Source: Reticulascus tulasneorum
Lineage: Eukaryota; Ascomycota; Sordariomycetes; Glomerellales; Reticulascaceae
NCBI GenBank assembly: GCA_001557505.1
Contig: LSAX01000012.1
Location: 248,001-312,000, forward strand
Direction of reading: 5' to 3'
DNA: 64,000 bases
The translations under genes and the position numbers were made by a program. This document shows positions 32,268 to 43,262 of the stretch, piece after piece. Every line of letters begins with the position of its first letter. Within the stretch, counting starts at the first letter, position 1. Below the pieces are notes generated by a model. It had not been told where the DNA came from and did not search any database. It saw only the letters and a program-made list of their open reading frames with translations.

Positions 32268-34930
32268 CTAGCCACTCCATTCAGCCACGGCCGCCAGTGA
32301 CGACAATGTGTCTGGATGCTTCGGTCCAATAACTCGCAACTGAAGCTGGGCACAGTCCTTCATCAGCGCCAGGGCATCTGCATGCCAGTACTGACCCTTC
32401 CAAGTGAAAGCGAGGTTGTTCATGCTGGCCAGCGTGTCGGGATGCTCCTCTCCCAGCACCCTCTTTCTCGTCTCCATCACCCGCACGTCCAGCGACTCGG
32501 CCTCCTTCCACCGGCCCTGGTTCCTGTACGTCGACGCCAGGTTGGCCATGCTGGTCAGCGTCGAGGGATGCTCCTCTCCCAGCACCCTCTTTCTCGTCTC
32601 TATCACCTGTACCTCCAGCGACTCGGCCTCCTTCCACCGGCCCTGGTTTCTGTACATCGACGCCAGGTTGGCCATGCTGGTCAGCGTCGAGGGATGCTCC
32701 TCTCCCAGCACCCTCGAGCATATCTCAAGTTCTTTTCCTTGTAGGTCTTCGGCCTCCTTCCACCGGCCCTGGTTCATATACGTCGACGCCAGGTTGTTCA
32801 TGCTGGCTAGCGTGTCGGGATGCTCCTCTCCCAGCACCCTCTTTCTCGTCTCCGTCACCCGCACCTCCAGCGACTCGGCCTCCTTCCACCGGCCTTGGTT
32901 GCTATACGTCGACGCCAGGTTGCCCATGCTGGTCAGCGTGTCGGGATGCTCCTCTCCCAGCACCTTCTGTCTCTTCTCCATCACCTGCACCTCCAGAGAC
33001 TCGGCCTCCTTCCACCGGCCTTGGTTGCTATACGTCAACGCCAGGTTGCCCATGCTGGTCAGCGTCGAGGGATGCTCCTCTCCCAGCACCCTCTTTCTCG
33101 TCTCCATCACCTGCACCTCCAGCGACTCGGCCTCCTTCCACCGGCCTTGGTTGCTATACGTCAACGCCAGGTTGCCCATGCTGATTAGCGTGTCGGGATG
33201 CTCCTCTCCCAGCACCCTCTTTCTCGTCTCCATCTCCTGCACAAATAGCAACTCGGCCTTAACCCATAGCCCCTTGTAAAGAAATACCAACGCTAATAGC
33301 GACGTGCTAGCCAAAGTCCTCTCGTCGTCTTCTCCTAGACTCTTCTTACGGCTCCTCTGCGCCTTGCCCATCATCCGCTCCGCCCCCTCGTACCTGCCTT
33401 GTGTCCATGCATACCATCCTCCGTTGTGCATAAGACTTGCCCACTTCTCTATGCTCTCCTCCGCTGGCCGCTGATCTGCAGCCGCCTCGACATGGGCGAA
33501 GAGCTGCCGGCACGTTGCCCAATTGCTATAGTCACCTGTCGGGAACGAGCCTGCCATCCGTATGATGAACTGCTGCTTGAACTTCTCCTGCAGCTTACAA
33601 GCCTCCAGCCACTTTCGCGTTGAGAGCTGCACGAGTCCGTGCATCTCAAACACATCCCCGTTCTTATCTGGAGTAATCAGACAAAAGTTCCTCAGCATTG
33701 TGACGTCGTCTTCAAAGCCGTCATCCGTCTCCTCGGCGCTGCTATCCGACTCTGGTTCGGACACTGAGTCGGCATCTGAGCCGGCATCTGACTGGGGTGG
33801 TCGCTGTGGCTCATTCACGGAGAGTTCATCTACGGTCAGTTCAGACGACCTTAGAAGCGACTCGGGGATGCCTTGTCGGTTGAAGAAGCTCATGAGCGAC
33901 AGGAGGTCGGCCGCAGAACGCCGTCGATCGCGGATGTACTCAAACGAGATCTGCCAGGTCGTAAGCACGGCGTTCGATGCGCCTCCATCCCGCCGGAGAT
34001 CGCCGCCGTCATACCCGAGAAGCTTGGCCTGCTTACGCTCACCCTCACGAAACTCGGCCAAGTACTTCTCCACCGAGCTCCGTGGTGCTCTCTCGTGTAT
34101 ATACGCCGCGGCCTGACTGATGGCGAGAGGGACGTAGTCGAGTGCTTGTACCAGATTCTGTGCCGGATCACGGTCTGCGAGCTGCCCCAGTTTCTTCTCC
34201 AGGAGCGCAAGGGCTTCGTCTTCTGCCATCGGCCCGATCTCAATCAGTTTCTTGTGGTCTCCAGTCAGCCGCCGCGCAAGCTCCTTGCTACGCGTTGTGA
34301 CAATGATCGCCCCATTTCGACTCTGCGGTAGATAACTCGCCAACACCTGCCCTTCGCGGCCCTCTCCTGCTTTATAGAAGACGTCATAATCGTCGGCGCT
34401 GTCCAGAATCATTATCCATCTGCCGTTCCGCTCGTTTGACAGCCAGCCAGACACAAGCTGCGGGATGTTGGCCTTGGGCTGGCCTCGGCCGGGCAGCTTG
34501 ATGGTATCGGCAATCGTCTTGAACCCTTCCTCAACGCGTGCCTGCGTGCCTGCATGGATCCAGAATAGCCAGCGGTCGGGCTGCCCCGCAGCAACTCGGT
34601 GGGCGTACTCGATGGCCAGCTGCGACTTGCCTACGCCGCCAAGGCCCACGAGCGCCACGCGACCGGCCGGCTCGGAGCATCGTAGGTGGACTTGGTCGAG
34701 AATATCTCCGCGGTCGATAAAATCGGCATCGCGGGGAACTGGGATCGTTGCGGATGGCGGCGGCGGCGTTTCGATTCGTTCTGCAGACAGTTAGCCTGAG
34801 CCAGGATTTGACGGACGCGCTAGGCTTTACCCGGCGGCAAGTGGAACTCTGCACTGATGGACCCGTAGTTCTGCCCCACCTCAAGCCCCTGGTTCCCAGA
34901 TCCGAAACAAGCTGATGGCTGGTGGGCCAT
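32268..34930 (-). CDS. PNT1: NLR-type STAND receptor 1: PP amyloid motif, NB-ARC, TPR (PNT1-like)
   Basis: Exons 34930-34831 and 34780-32268 (50-nt intron, CTAAC branch) give 870 residues. The N-terminus carries a PP-type amyloid motif at 9-25 (FGSGNQGLEVGQNYGSI). The NB-ARC domain follows: P-loop GLGGVGKS at 78-85, a Walker B-like WIMILDSADD, and TTRSKELARRL. From about residue 510 there are kinesin-light-chain-type TPRs of 42 residues (LGEEHPDTL..NQGRWKEAESLEVQVMETRKRV), about six canonical units plus degenerate ends. This matches PNT1 of Chaetomium globosum, which on ligand sensing seeds amyloid folding of the pore-forming HELLP partner. The divergently placed next gene encodes such a partner with a matching motif. 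Near-identical repeats suggest rapid specificity change. Known family role: non-self recognition and regulated cell death. What it senses is unknown. Confidence 0.93.
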
Positions 34931-35151
34931 CTGATGGGATATCGATGATGCTGCGGCCTAGACTACTGCGTGCTGTCTGTTGGAATCGGCGCGTTCATAG
35001 TAATTATGGCGAGGCTGTGCGGCTGAATTGTTCCAACGGCCGCTGCATGCCGCTGCACGTGATCGCTCGTCGTCTTCAAATGCATTTCATGGCAGATCGG
35101 CAATACATAGCCCACTTCCTAAAATCACCCCGCCCCCTGCGAGTCTTCAAC
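34931..35151. promoter_or_regulatory. Bidirectional promoter of NLR 1 and HELLP-like gene
   Basis: 221 bp separate the two divergent start codons, so receptor and effector probably share control elements. No clear TATA box was seen. Confidence 0.6.
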
Positions 35152-36009
35152 ATGGATCCCTTCAGTATTACAGCCGGTGTAGTAGGGATTGCCGCGCCGG
35201 CCCTGCACGGCATACGTCTCCTGCTAGCTGATATTCAGAATATTGTCGACGCCCCCGACACAGTTAAATCGCTCGAGGGCGAGCTTCGTGCTATCGACCA
35301 GGCTCTGACGTCCCTCCAGGCTGTTTCAGATCCGCAATGGGAGTTGCTGGGTGAGAGTGTCGTTAGCCAATCGAAAACTGTAACGACTACATGCAAGGAG
35401 TCGTGTGATAAATTCAGGGTTGCCCTCGGTCGCTGGACGCGTCACAGCAAGGACGGAAAGCTCTCCTGGCAGGATCGGGCAACTGTCGGCATCTTCAAGC
35501 AGAGCCACATTAGTTCGATATCAGTGCAACTCCAGAGATGCAAGACCGAACTCACTGCACTTGCCACTATCGCGACTCTGTAAGCTAGACCATTGAGGCT
35601 GAGAGTAAGGAAGCTGACGAACGATAGGCACAGCTCCCTGCAGCAGAAACAGGTGACCGGAGAAACAATGGCGAATGTACTAGCGACGAAGACGGAAATT
35701 GCGGATTCCATTGCAGCAACAAACAGACTCCTAGCTGAAGCGAATTCTAAGCTGGGGACGCTGTGCCTTGCAGAGCGGGGTCAGGGAGAGACGGAAGCCG
35801 ACCGGACTGATGCAATCACCCAAGCTGCCGTAGAGCAGACCGCCTTGGGCGCAACGCATCAGTTACTCGAAGAGTTGCTCTCGGGCATTCAGGCCGCAGC
35901 AGCAAAGGCCCAGAAGGATGAGGGGCGGGTGGTGAACCATTTTGGGCCTCAGAACGAAGGCATGCAGGTTGGAGTAAGCTATGGAGCTATCACATTTGGT
36001 AGAAAGTAG
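35152..36009 (+). CDS. HELLP: HeLo-like domain cell-death effector with C-terminal PP amyloid motif (HELLP-like)
   Basis: Exons 35152-35579 and 35628-36009 (48-nt intron) give 269 residues. The N-terminus MDPFSITAGVVGIAAPALHG begins a mostly helical HeLo-like domain (to about residue 220). The last 22 residues hold the motif FGPQNEGMQVGVSYGAI (248-264), which aligns position by position with the N-terminus of the divergent NLR (NxGxxVGxxYG). In the known HELLP system, an activated NLR templates amyloid folding of this tail and the HeLo-like domain then disrupts the plasma membrane, a process related to necroptosis. The third known partner, an SBP lipase with the same motif, is not in this window. 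Alternative: a SesA/HET-S-related protein with the same logic. Confidence 0.9.
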
Positions 36010-36356
36010 CCTTGTTAGCTAGCGTCTGTCCTATTTTTCTTTTCCTTTGCAGGTTGATGGTGCTATGATAATATATTAGCCTGTACAGACCTAGGCTCTC
36101 TTATTTGGAACCATCCCCAAGAACATGCTGATGTTGTCTCGTCAGCTGCGTTCAAGAAAAATGGACCATGGCTCTGGTGAAGCCGATTGCTAAAAATAGA
36201 CATTTTGCCTGCCGGCTACATCCATACAGGTGGGTGGACCAGGCGCGGCGCTATGGCGAGACCAAATGTCACGTGGCGTTCCGTCAAAGGCGGGTTCCTG
36301 CATGCAACGACGATCAAGTGTTCGCCTCCGCTCTGATCGAATGACGAATCGCCACC
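36010..36356. other. Short spacer after HELLP-like gene
   Basis: About 350 bp; nothing recognised apart from probable 3' UTR of the HELLP-like gene. Confidence 0.5.
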
Positions 36357-37603
36357 ATGGCTAATCAAAATCTCGATATGGACCAGTGGTATAATGAGGA
36401 TGGTTTTGACTACCGCACGCCTGAGCTTCCGAGGTTTGAAAGTCGCAGTGCGAGTCCAGCTGTCCCAGCCCAGCCGCTGAGTCGCGGCGGACTACCGTTG
36501 CTTCAGCTCAGAGACTGGAACCCAGATGTGCCATATGATGAGTCCCCACCGACTTGCATCCATTATTCTATCGAGTGGAAATTGTTGCTAAAGAAAGGAA
36601 GACTTGCCAAACTTACGAACGATACAGAACAGAACCTGGTGCTGGCTCCCGGCGCTTTCTGGGACAGGACCCTCAAGACGAAGCTCCAGCAGCTCTTAGG
36701 GAAGAACACACCGCGAGACAAACGCTACGAACCCGACGAGACAAACATCGTCATGTCTGTCACTGACCGTTCCCAACGAGACCTGACGAAGCGATTCGAC
36801 GAACTGGATGTAGACTGGGAGATCGTAGAGAATCAGCTGAGGACCTGGAGCCATCTGCTCCGTGATGGGAAGAGGTTGCGGATCAACATCTCGTTCATTT
36901 ACAAGGAAGCGAGCCATCAGGCTAGCACAGGAACGCGGCGGAGCACTAGACCAGGAGGAGTCACGGCTGTACAACTTGCAGAGAGAGCCGACCTGCTTGA
37001 AGAGTAGGAGGCTTCGGGCTTGACCATAGTCTGGAAGGATGTCTATGAGCTTATGCGATGTACTGGGCCTCCTTGTCAGGGAACCTATTGCTGGCGTGAT
37101 CTCGATAACAGAAAGCATTACAGACTAGACACTAGCGTTCTGACGAAGCTCGTCGACTATGCCGAAAAAGGCAACCCCTTGAGGACGCACAATGACGTCC
37201 CAGTAGGGATCCGCGAGCGGATCTATGCCAAGGAACAGCAAGATTTAGAGCGTAAGAAGAGGAAGTGATAAGTGTCCTTCTCGAGTGGCTTACCTCCTAT
37301 TCATATCACGAATGTTTTGCCGGCTGACTGGGGCCAAGACCCGGTTGACGTTCCCGCCAAGCCAACGGCAGGCTCTCGGCCGGTAGCATCTGTTTGGCAT
37401 CCGCCAAGCTTGCTATTCCGGGCCCAAGGGATAGTGCTGTAAAACTGTACTGTGAGTGGCAGTGCCGAAATGTTACCGACCCAGAATGGCAGAGGGGGTT
37501 TCGGGCAGCTTGTAAAATCGTACTAGAGGAAGGCCTGGATCTCGAGCGTCTCCACACCGCCCAGGCTACTAAAGCAAAATCACTTGCCGGAGAAGGGAAT
37601 TAA
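36357..37603 (+). pseudogene. Broken fungal-specific protein of unknown function
   Basis: An open frame from ATG 36357 (MANQNLDMDQ) reads 216 codons to a TAG at 37005. The same frame then continues with family-like sequence (SGLTIVWKDVYELMRC, GPPCQGTYCWRD, LTKLVDYAEKGNPLRTHNDV) to TGA-TAA at 37266-37271. It reads on again (HITNVLPADW) and needs one frameshift near 37430 to reach EWQRGFRAACKIVLEEGLDLE. This order recalls a widespread multicopy fungal family of unknown function that I know only as hypothetical proteins. At least three disabling changes make it a pseudogene. It may mark an insertion between HELLP-like gene and the transposase relic. Confidence 0.7.
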
Positions 37604-37687
37604 ACGGGGAATCACAATCCAGTTTGTCAGTAAGGTTGCAGCGTGGTTGGACGAGGTATAGGCACGGGGAGCAATGCAATCTTATGT

Positions 37688-38685
37688 CTACGTATAGATC
37701 ATACAGTAGCGTTTACTCAGAATGATATTGTACAGAAAGCCCAGAGTGCCGAAAGTGACCTTCAGCGCTCGCCCTCGAGAACCCACAATGTCTACACACA
37801 TTCTCAAGAAGGCCCCAAAGTCCTTCTCGAAAAGGTCGGCGTACTTATGCCGCTGCTGTTTGATATATGCCTTGAGCTCTGCGAAGAACTCTTCGATCGG
37901 ATTCATGTCCGGCGAATACGATGCCACATAGAGCAGCTTTACACCCGTATCAACACATAATTGCCCGACTCGAACGGAGCGATGGATGGACGCATTGTCT
38001 ATGACAAGGACGGATTTTGGGGCTGGCCATTTGCCGCAATGACGTAGTAACTGGTCAATAAAATCTTCAAGCGTGGTAGTATTAGTAGTTCCTGATATGT
38101 GCTAGCTGGACTCTTTTTTGTGTGTATGCTGTTAGAACCTGGAATCTTTGCTCGCGCTTAAAGTCGTCTACCTGCACCGGCGTTGCTCCACTTGGAGCCC
38201 ATCCGCGGCGCCGATGCCCACTACGTTTGTCACAGCCAGACTTGTCGATAAAGACAAGCTGATATGATTGACACTCCGAGAGTTTATATAGTATAGTTCT
38301 CGTAGTAGCGTATTTCGTTGCCTTGCCACACGTCGATTCGTTTTCTTAGACCATCCCTCGGCCTTGAGGGTTCGAAAGACGATGGTTGGAGACATCTCGA
38401 CGCCAAATTTATCATAGAGGAAATTTATCATCTCATATCGGAACAAGTCAGGGCTTTTGGCCAGTTGCTCGAGCAAGGCATCTCGCATTAGGGGGGTTAT
38501 CGTCATTTGCGGCCGACACGGTTCGCAGGCGCTGTCGTGGTTCCGTACCGCTGCAGTCTCGCTTGGATTCTACGGACTGCGCGCTCGCTGCAGCCGACAG
38601 CGTTAGCTATCTCTTTGTTCGGTAACTTACGGAGAATCATAGCATGCATCTTTTCGCGCTGCGAGAGGGCGAGGCGTGGAGCCAT
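37688..38685 (-). pseudogene. Tc1/mariner-type DDE transposase relic
   Basis: Minus-strand reading from ATG 38685: a helix-turn-helix part (LSQREKMHAMILRKLPNKEI, GCSERAVRRIQARLQRYG), then TPLMRDALLEQLAKSPDLFRYEM and MSPTIVFRTLKAEGWSKKTNRR. After several frame changes it ends with the DDE_3 motif YSPDMNPIEEFFAELKAYIK near 37850-37930. Frames break near 38500, 38330 and again around 38000, so it cannot encode an active enzyme. It lies just 220 bp upstream of NLR 2. Terminal repeats were not identified. Confidence 0.85.
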
Positions 38686-38902
38686 CGATGCGGTGTGATG
38701 ATGTGTTTGTTCTGGCTCATAGGCGCGACAGTTGGCAGGGTTAGCTGCTCGCCCATCTGGAGTTCTGAGCACGGCATCACGTGCTGCGTCGGTCGCTCAG
38801 CCGCATCGACTCCAAAGCACCACGGCAGGCGTACGTCCTTTGACTTTCGCGACAAAGAGCTTTCGCCATCTTCATACCCGTTGACGACCGCCTCATCGAT
38901 AA

Positions 38903-41900
38903 ATGACACAATCGCTGTCCGCTTCATTCGGGGCCTTGAACCTGGGCCTCCAGGTGGGGCAGAGTTATGCGCCGATCACCGCAGAGTTCCATTTGCCGCC
39001 GGGTAAAGCCTAGCGCCGTCCGTGAGACCCAGGCTCAGGCTAACTGTCTGCAGAACGGATCGAAACACCGCCGCCGCCATCCACAACGATCCCATTTTCC
39101 CGCGATGCAGATTTTGTCGACCGCGGAGATATTCTCGATCAAGTCCACCTACGATGCTCCGAGCCGGCCGGTCGCATGGCGCTCGTGGGCCTCGGCGGCG
39201 TAGGCAAGTCGCGACTAGCCATCGAGTTCGCCCACCGAGTTGCTGCGGGGCAGCCCGACCGCTGGCTATTCTGGATCCATGCAGGCACGCAGGCACGCGT
39301 TGAAGAAGGGTTCAAGACGATTGCTGATACCATCAAGCTGCCCGGCCGACACCAGCCCAAGGCCAACATCCCGCAGCTTGTGTATAGCTGGCTGTCGAAC
39401 GAGCGGAACGGCAGATGGATAATGATCCTAGACAGCGCCGACGATTATGACGTCTTCTATAAAGCAGGAGAGGGCCGCGAAGGGCAGGTGTTGGCGAGTT
39501 ATCTACCGCAGAGTCGAAATGGGGCGATCATTGTCACAACGCGCAGCAAGGAGCTTGCGCGGCGGCTGACTGGAGACCACAAGAAACTGATTGAGATCGG
39601 GCCGATGGTAGAAGACGAAGCCCTTGCGCTCCTGGAGAAGAAACTCGGGCAGCTCGCAGACCGGGATCCGGCACAGAATCTGGTACAAGCACTCGACTAC
39701 GTCCCTCTCGCCATCAGTCAGGCCGCGGCGTATATACACGAGAGAGCACCACGGAGCTCGGTGGAGAAGTACTTGGCCGAGTTTCGTGAGGGTGAGCATA
39801 AGCAGGCCAAGCTTCTCGGGTATGACGGCGGCGATCTCCGGCGGGATGGAGTCGCATCGAACGCCGTGCTTACGACCTGGCAGATCTCGTTTGAGTACAT
39901 CCGCGATCGACGGCGTTCTGCAGCCGACCTCCTGTCGCTCATGAGCTTCTTCAACCGACAAGGCATCCCCGAGTCGCTTCTAAGGTCGTCCGAACTAGCC
40001 GTAGATGAACTCTCCGTGAATGAGCCACAGCGACCACCCCAGTCAGATGCCGGCTCAGATACCAACTCAGTGTCCGAACCAGAGTCGGATAGCAGCGCCG
40101 AGGATACGGATGACGGCTTTGAAGACGACGTCACAATGCTGAGGAACTTTTGTCTGATTACTCCAGACAAGAACGGGGATGTGTTTGAGATGCACGGACT
40201 CGTGCAGCTCTCAACGCGAAAGTGGCTAGAGGCTTGTAAACTGCAGGAGAAGTTCAAGCAGCAGTTCATCATACGGATGGCAGGCTCGTTCCCGACAGGT
40301 GACTATAGCAATTGGGCAACGTGCCGGCAGCTCTTCGCCCATGTCGAGGCGGCTGCAGATCAGCGGCCAGCGGAGGAGAGCATAGAGAAGTGGGCAAGTC
40401 TTATGCACAACGGAGGATGGTATGCATGGTCGCAGGGCAGGTACGAGATGGCGGAGCGGATGATAAGCAAGGCGCAGAGGAGCCGTAAGAAGAGTCGAGG
40501 AGAAGACGACGAGAGGACTTTGGCTAGCACGTCGCTATTAGCGTTGGTATTTCTTTACAAGGGGCTATGGGTTAAGGCCGAGTTGCTATTTGTGCAGGAG
40601 ATGGAGATGAGTTTGAGGGTGCTGGGAGAGGAGCATCCCGACACGCTAACCAGCATGGCCAACCTGGCGTCGACGTTTTGGAACCAGGGCCGGTGGAAGG
40701 AGGCCGAGTCGCTAGGGGTGCAGGTGATGGAGAAGAGAAAGAAGGTGCTGGGAGAGGAGCATCCCGACACGCTAATCAGCATGGGCAACCTGGCGTTGAC
40801 GTACAGGAACCAGGGCCGGTGGAAGGAGGCCGAGTCGTTGGAGGTGCAGGTGATGGAGACGTTCAAGAGGGTGCTGGGATCAGAGCATCCCTCGACGCTA
40901 ATCAGCATGGGCAACCTGGCGTTGACGTATAGCAACCAGGGCCGGTGGAAGGAGGCCGAAGACCTACAAGGAAAGGAACTTGAGATATGCTCGAGGGTGC
41001 TGGGAGAGGAGCATCCCGACACGCTGACCAGCATGGCCAACCTGGCGTCGACGTATAGGAACCAGGGCCGGTGGAAGGAGGCCGAGTCGCTGGAGGTGCA
41101 GGTGATGGAGACGAGAAAGAGGGTGCTGGGATCAGAGCATCCCGACACGCTGACCAGCATGGCCAACCTGGCGTCGACATACAGAAACCAGGGCCGGTGG
41201 AAGGAGGCCGAGTCGCTGGAGGTGCAGGTGATGGAGACGAGAAAGAGGGTGCTGGGAGAGGAGCATCCCGACACGCTGACCAGCATGGCCAACCTGGCGT
41301 CGACGTTTTGGAACCAGGGCCGGTGGAAGGAGGCCGAGTCGTTGGAGGTGCAGGTGATGGAGACGTTCAAGAGGGTGCTGGGAGAGGAGCATCCCTCGAC
41401 GCTGACCAGCATGGCCAACCTGGCGTCGACGTATAGGAATCAGGGCCGGTGGAAGGAGGCCGAGTCGCTGGAGGTGCAGGTGATGGAGACGAGTTTGAGG
41501 GTGCTGGGATCAGAGCATCCCGACACGCTGACTAGCATGGCCAACCTGGCGTTGACGTATAGCAACCAGGGCCGGTGGAAGGAGGCCGAGTCGCTGGAGG
41601 TGCAGGTGATGGAGACGAGAAAGAGGGTGCTAGGAGAGGAGCATCCCTCGACGCTGACCAGCATGGCCAACCTGGCGTCGACGTATAGGAACCAGGGCCG
41701 GTGGAAGGAGGCCGAGTCGTTGGAGGTGCAGGTGATGGAGACGTTCAAGAGGGTGCTGGGAGAGGAGCATCCCGACACGCTGACCAGCATGGCCAACCTG
41801 GCGTCGACGTATAGGAATCAGGGCCGGTGGAAGGAGGCCGAGTCGCTGGAGGTGCAGGTGATGGAGACGAGTTTGAGGGTGCTGGGATCAGAGCATCCCG

Positions 41901-42952
41901 ACACGCTGACCAGCATGGCCAACCTGGCGTCGACGTATAGGAACCAGGGCCGGTGGAAGGAGGCCGAGTCGTTGGAGGTGCAGGTGATGGAGACGAGAAA
42001 GAGGGTGCTGGGATCAGAGCATCCCTCGACGCTGACCAGCATGGCCAACCTGGCGTCGACGTATAGGAATCAGGGCCGGTGGAAGGAGGCCGAGTCGCTG
42101 GAGGTGCAGGTGATGGAGACGAGAAAGAGGGTGCTAGGAGAGGAGCATCCCTCGACGCTGACCAGCATGGCCAACCTGGCGTCGACGTATAGGAACCAGG
42201 GCCGGTGGAAGGAGGCCGAGTCGTTGGAGGTGCAGGTGATGGAGACGTTCAAGAGGGTGCTGGGAGAGGAGCATCCCGACACGCTGACCAGCATGGCCAA
42301 CCTGGCGTCGACGTATAGGAATCAGGGCCGGTGGAAGGAGGCCGAGTCGCTGGACGTGCAGGTGATGGAGACGAGAAAGAGGGTGCTGGGAGAGGAGCAT
42401 CCCGACACGCTGACCAGCATGGCCAACCTGGCGTCGACGTACAGGAACCAGGGCCGGTGGAAGGAGGCCGAGTCGCTGGACGTGCGGGTGATGGAGACGA
42501 GAAAGAGGGTGCTGGGAGAGGAGCATCCCTCGACGCTGACCAGTATGGCCAACCTGGCGTCGACGTACTGGAACCAAGGCCGGTGGAAGGAGGCCGAGTC
42601 GCTGGAGGTGCGGGTGATGGAGACGAGAAAGAGGGTGCTGGGAGAGGAGCATCCCGACACGCTAACCAGCATGGCCAACCTGGCGTCGACGTTTTGGAAC
42701 CAGGGCCGGTGGAAGGAGGCCGAGTCGCTAGACGTGCGGGTGATGGAGACGAGAAAGAGGGTGCTGGGAGAGGAGCATCCCAACACGCTAACCAGCATGC
42801 ACAACCTCGCTTTCACTTGGAAGGGTCAGTACCGGCATGCAGATGCCCTGGCGCTGATGAAGGACTGTGCCCAGCTTCAGTTGCGAGTTATTGGACCGAA
42901 GCATCCAGACACATTGTCGTCACTGGCGGCCGTGGCTGAATGGAGTGGCTAG
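38903..42952 (+). CDS. PNT1: NLR-type STAND receptor 2: PP-like motif, NB-ARC, expanded TPR array
   Basis: Exons 38903-39002 and 39054-42952 (51-nt intron, CTAAC branch, same position as NLR 1) give 1332 residues. Residues 9-25 (FGALNLGLQVGQSYAPI) correspond to the PP motif of NLR 1, but the final Gly of the NxGxxxxGxxxG pattern is Ala. The P-loop GLGGVGKS and the rest of the NB-ARC are nearly identical to NLR 1. The TPR array is far longer: 17 canonical 42-residue units against about six. N-termini diverge before residue 9, where this copy abuts the transposase relic, so the start may have been re-made after insertion. Probably a second specificity of the same cell-death sensor family. It could signal through the HELLP-like protein if the altered motif still templates it; this is inference. 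Confidence 0.92.
40618..42775 (+). repeat. 126-bp coding minisatellite, 17 units (TPR array of NLR 2)
   Basis: Seventeen in-frame 126-bp units, nearly identical at DNA level. Variation is concentrated at few codons: GEE or GSE, HPD or HPS, TYR/TYS/TFW, and METRK/METFK/METSL. Units recur in blocks (a FKRV, SLRV, RKRV order appears more than once), a sign of unequal exchange of multi-unit blocks. Confidence 0.93.
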
Positions 42953-43262
42953 ACTGCACTGATGTACCGTTATAGACTACAGTAGCTTTCCATAAACATG
43001 TATGTCCATGCAGTAAATGAATATCATCATTTTCCTTACATATGCTTCGCATTCTTCGCGTTTGTGGATATGCAAATTCACAATTTCTAGAGGTGTTAGA
43101 AACGGCCGTCCTTGCAGTTGGAGCCATTTTTTATTCCAAGCGACTCTACATACGGGGTACATCACATACTGTGTAATTAAGCCGTGCTAAGCCACTGACT
43201 GATCTGTCCGCAGAACAACTCTACATCAAAACTTAGACACTGAATTCGGTCCCTACTGTACG
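42953..43262 (+). repeat. Inverted-repeat arm, 3' flank of NLR 2
   Basis: Reverse-complement match of 32011-32267; shares the ACTCTACATACGGGGTACAT and GAATTCGGTCCCTACTGTA landmarks. This arm has a somewhat longer AT-rich insert near 43030-43090. Confidence 0.85.

Noticed and set aside
40555..42939. Long open frames opposite the TPR array on both strands
   Set aside because: Shadows of the in-frame 126-bp repeats: lack of stops in one unit is copied to all units.
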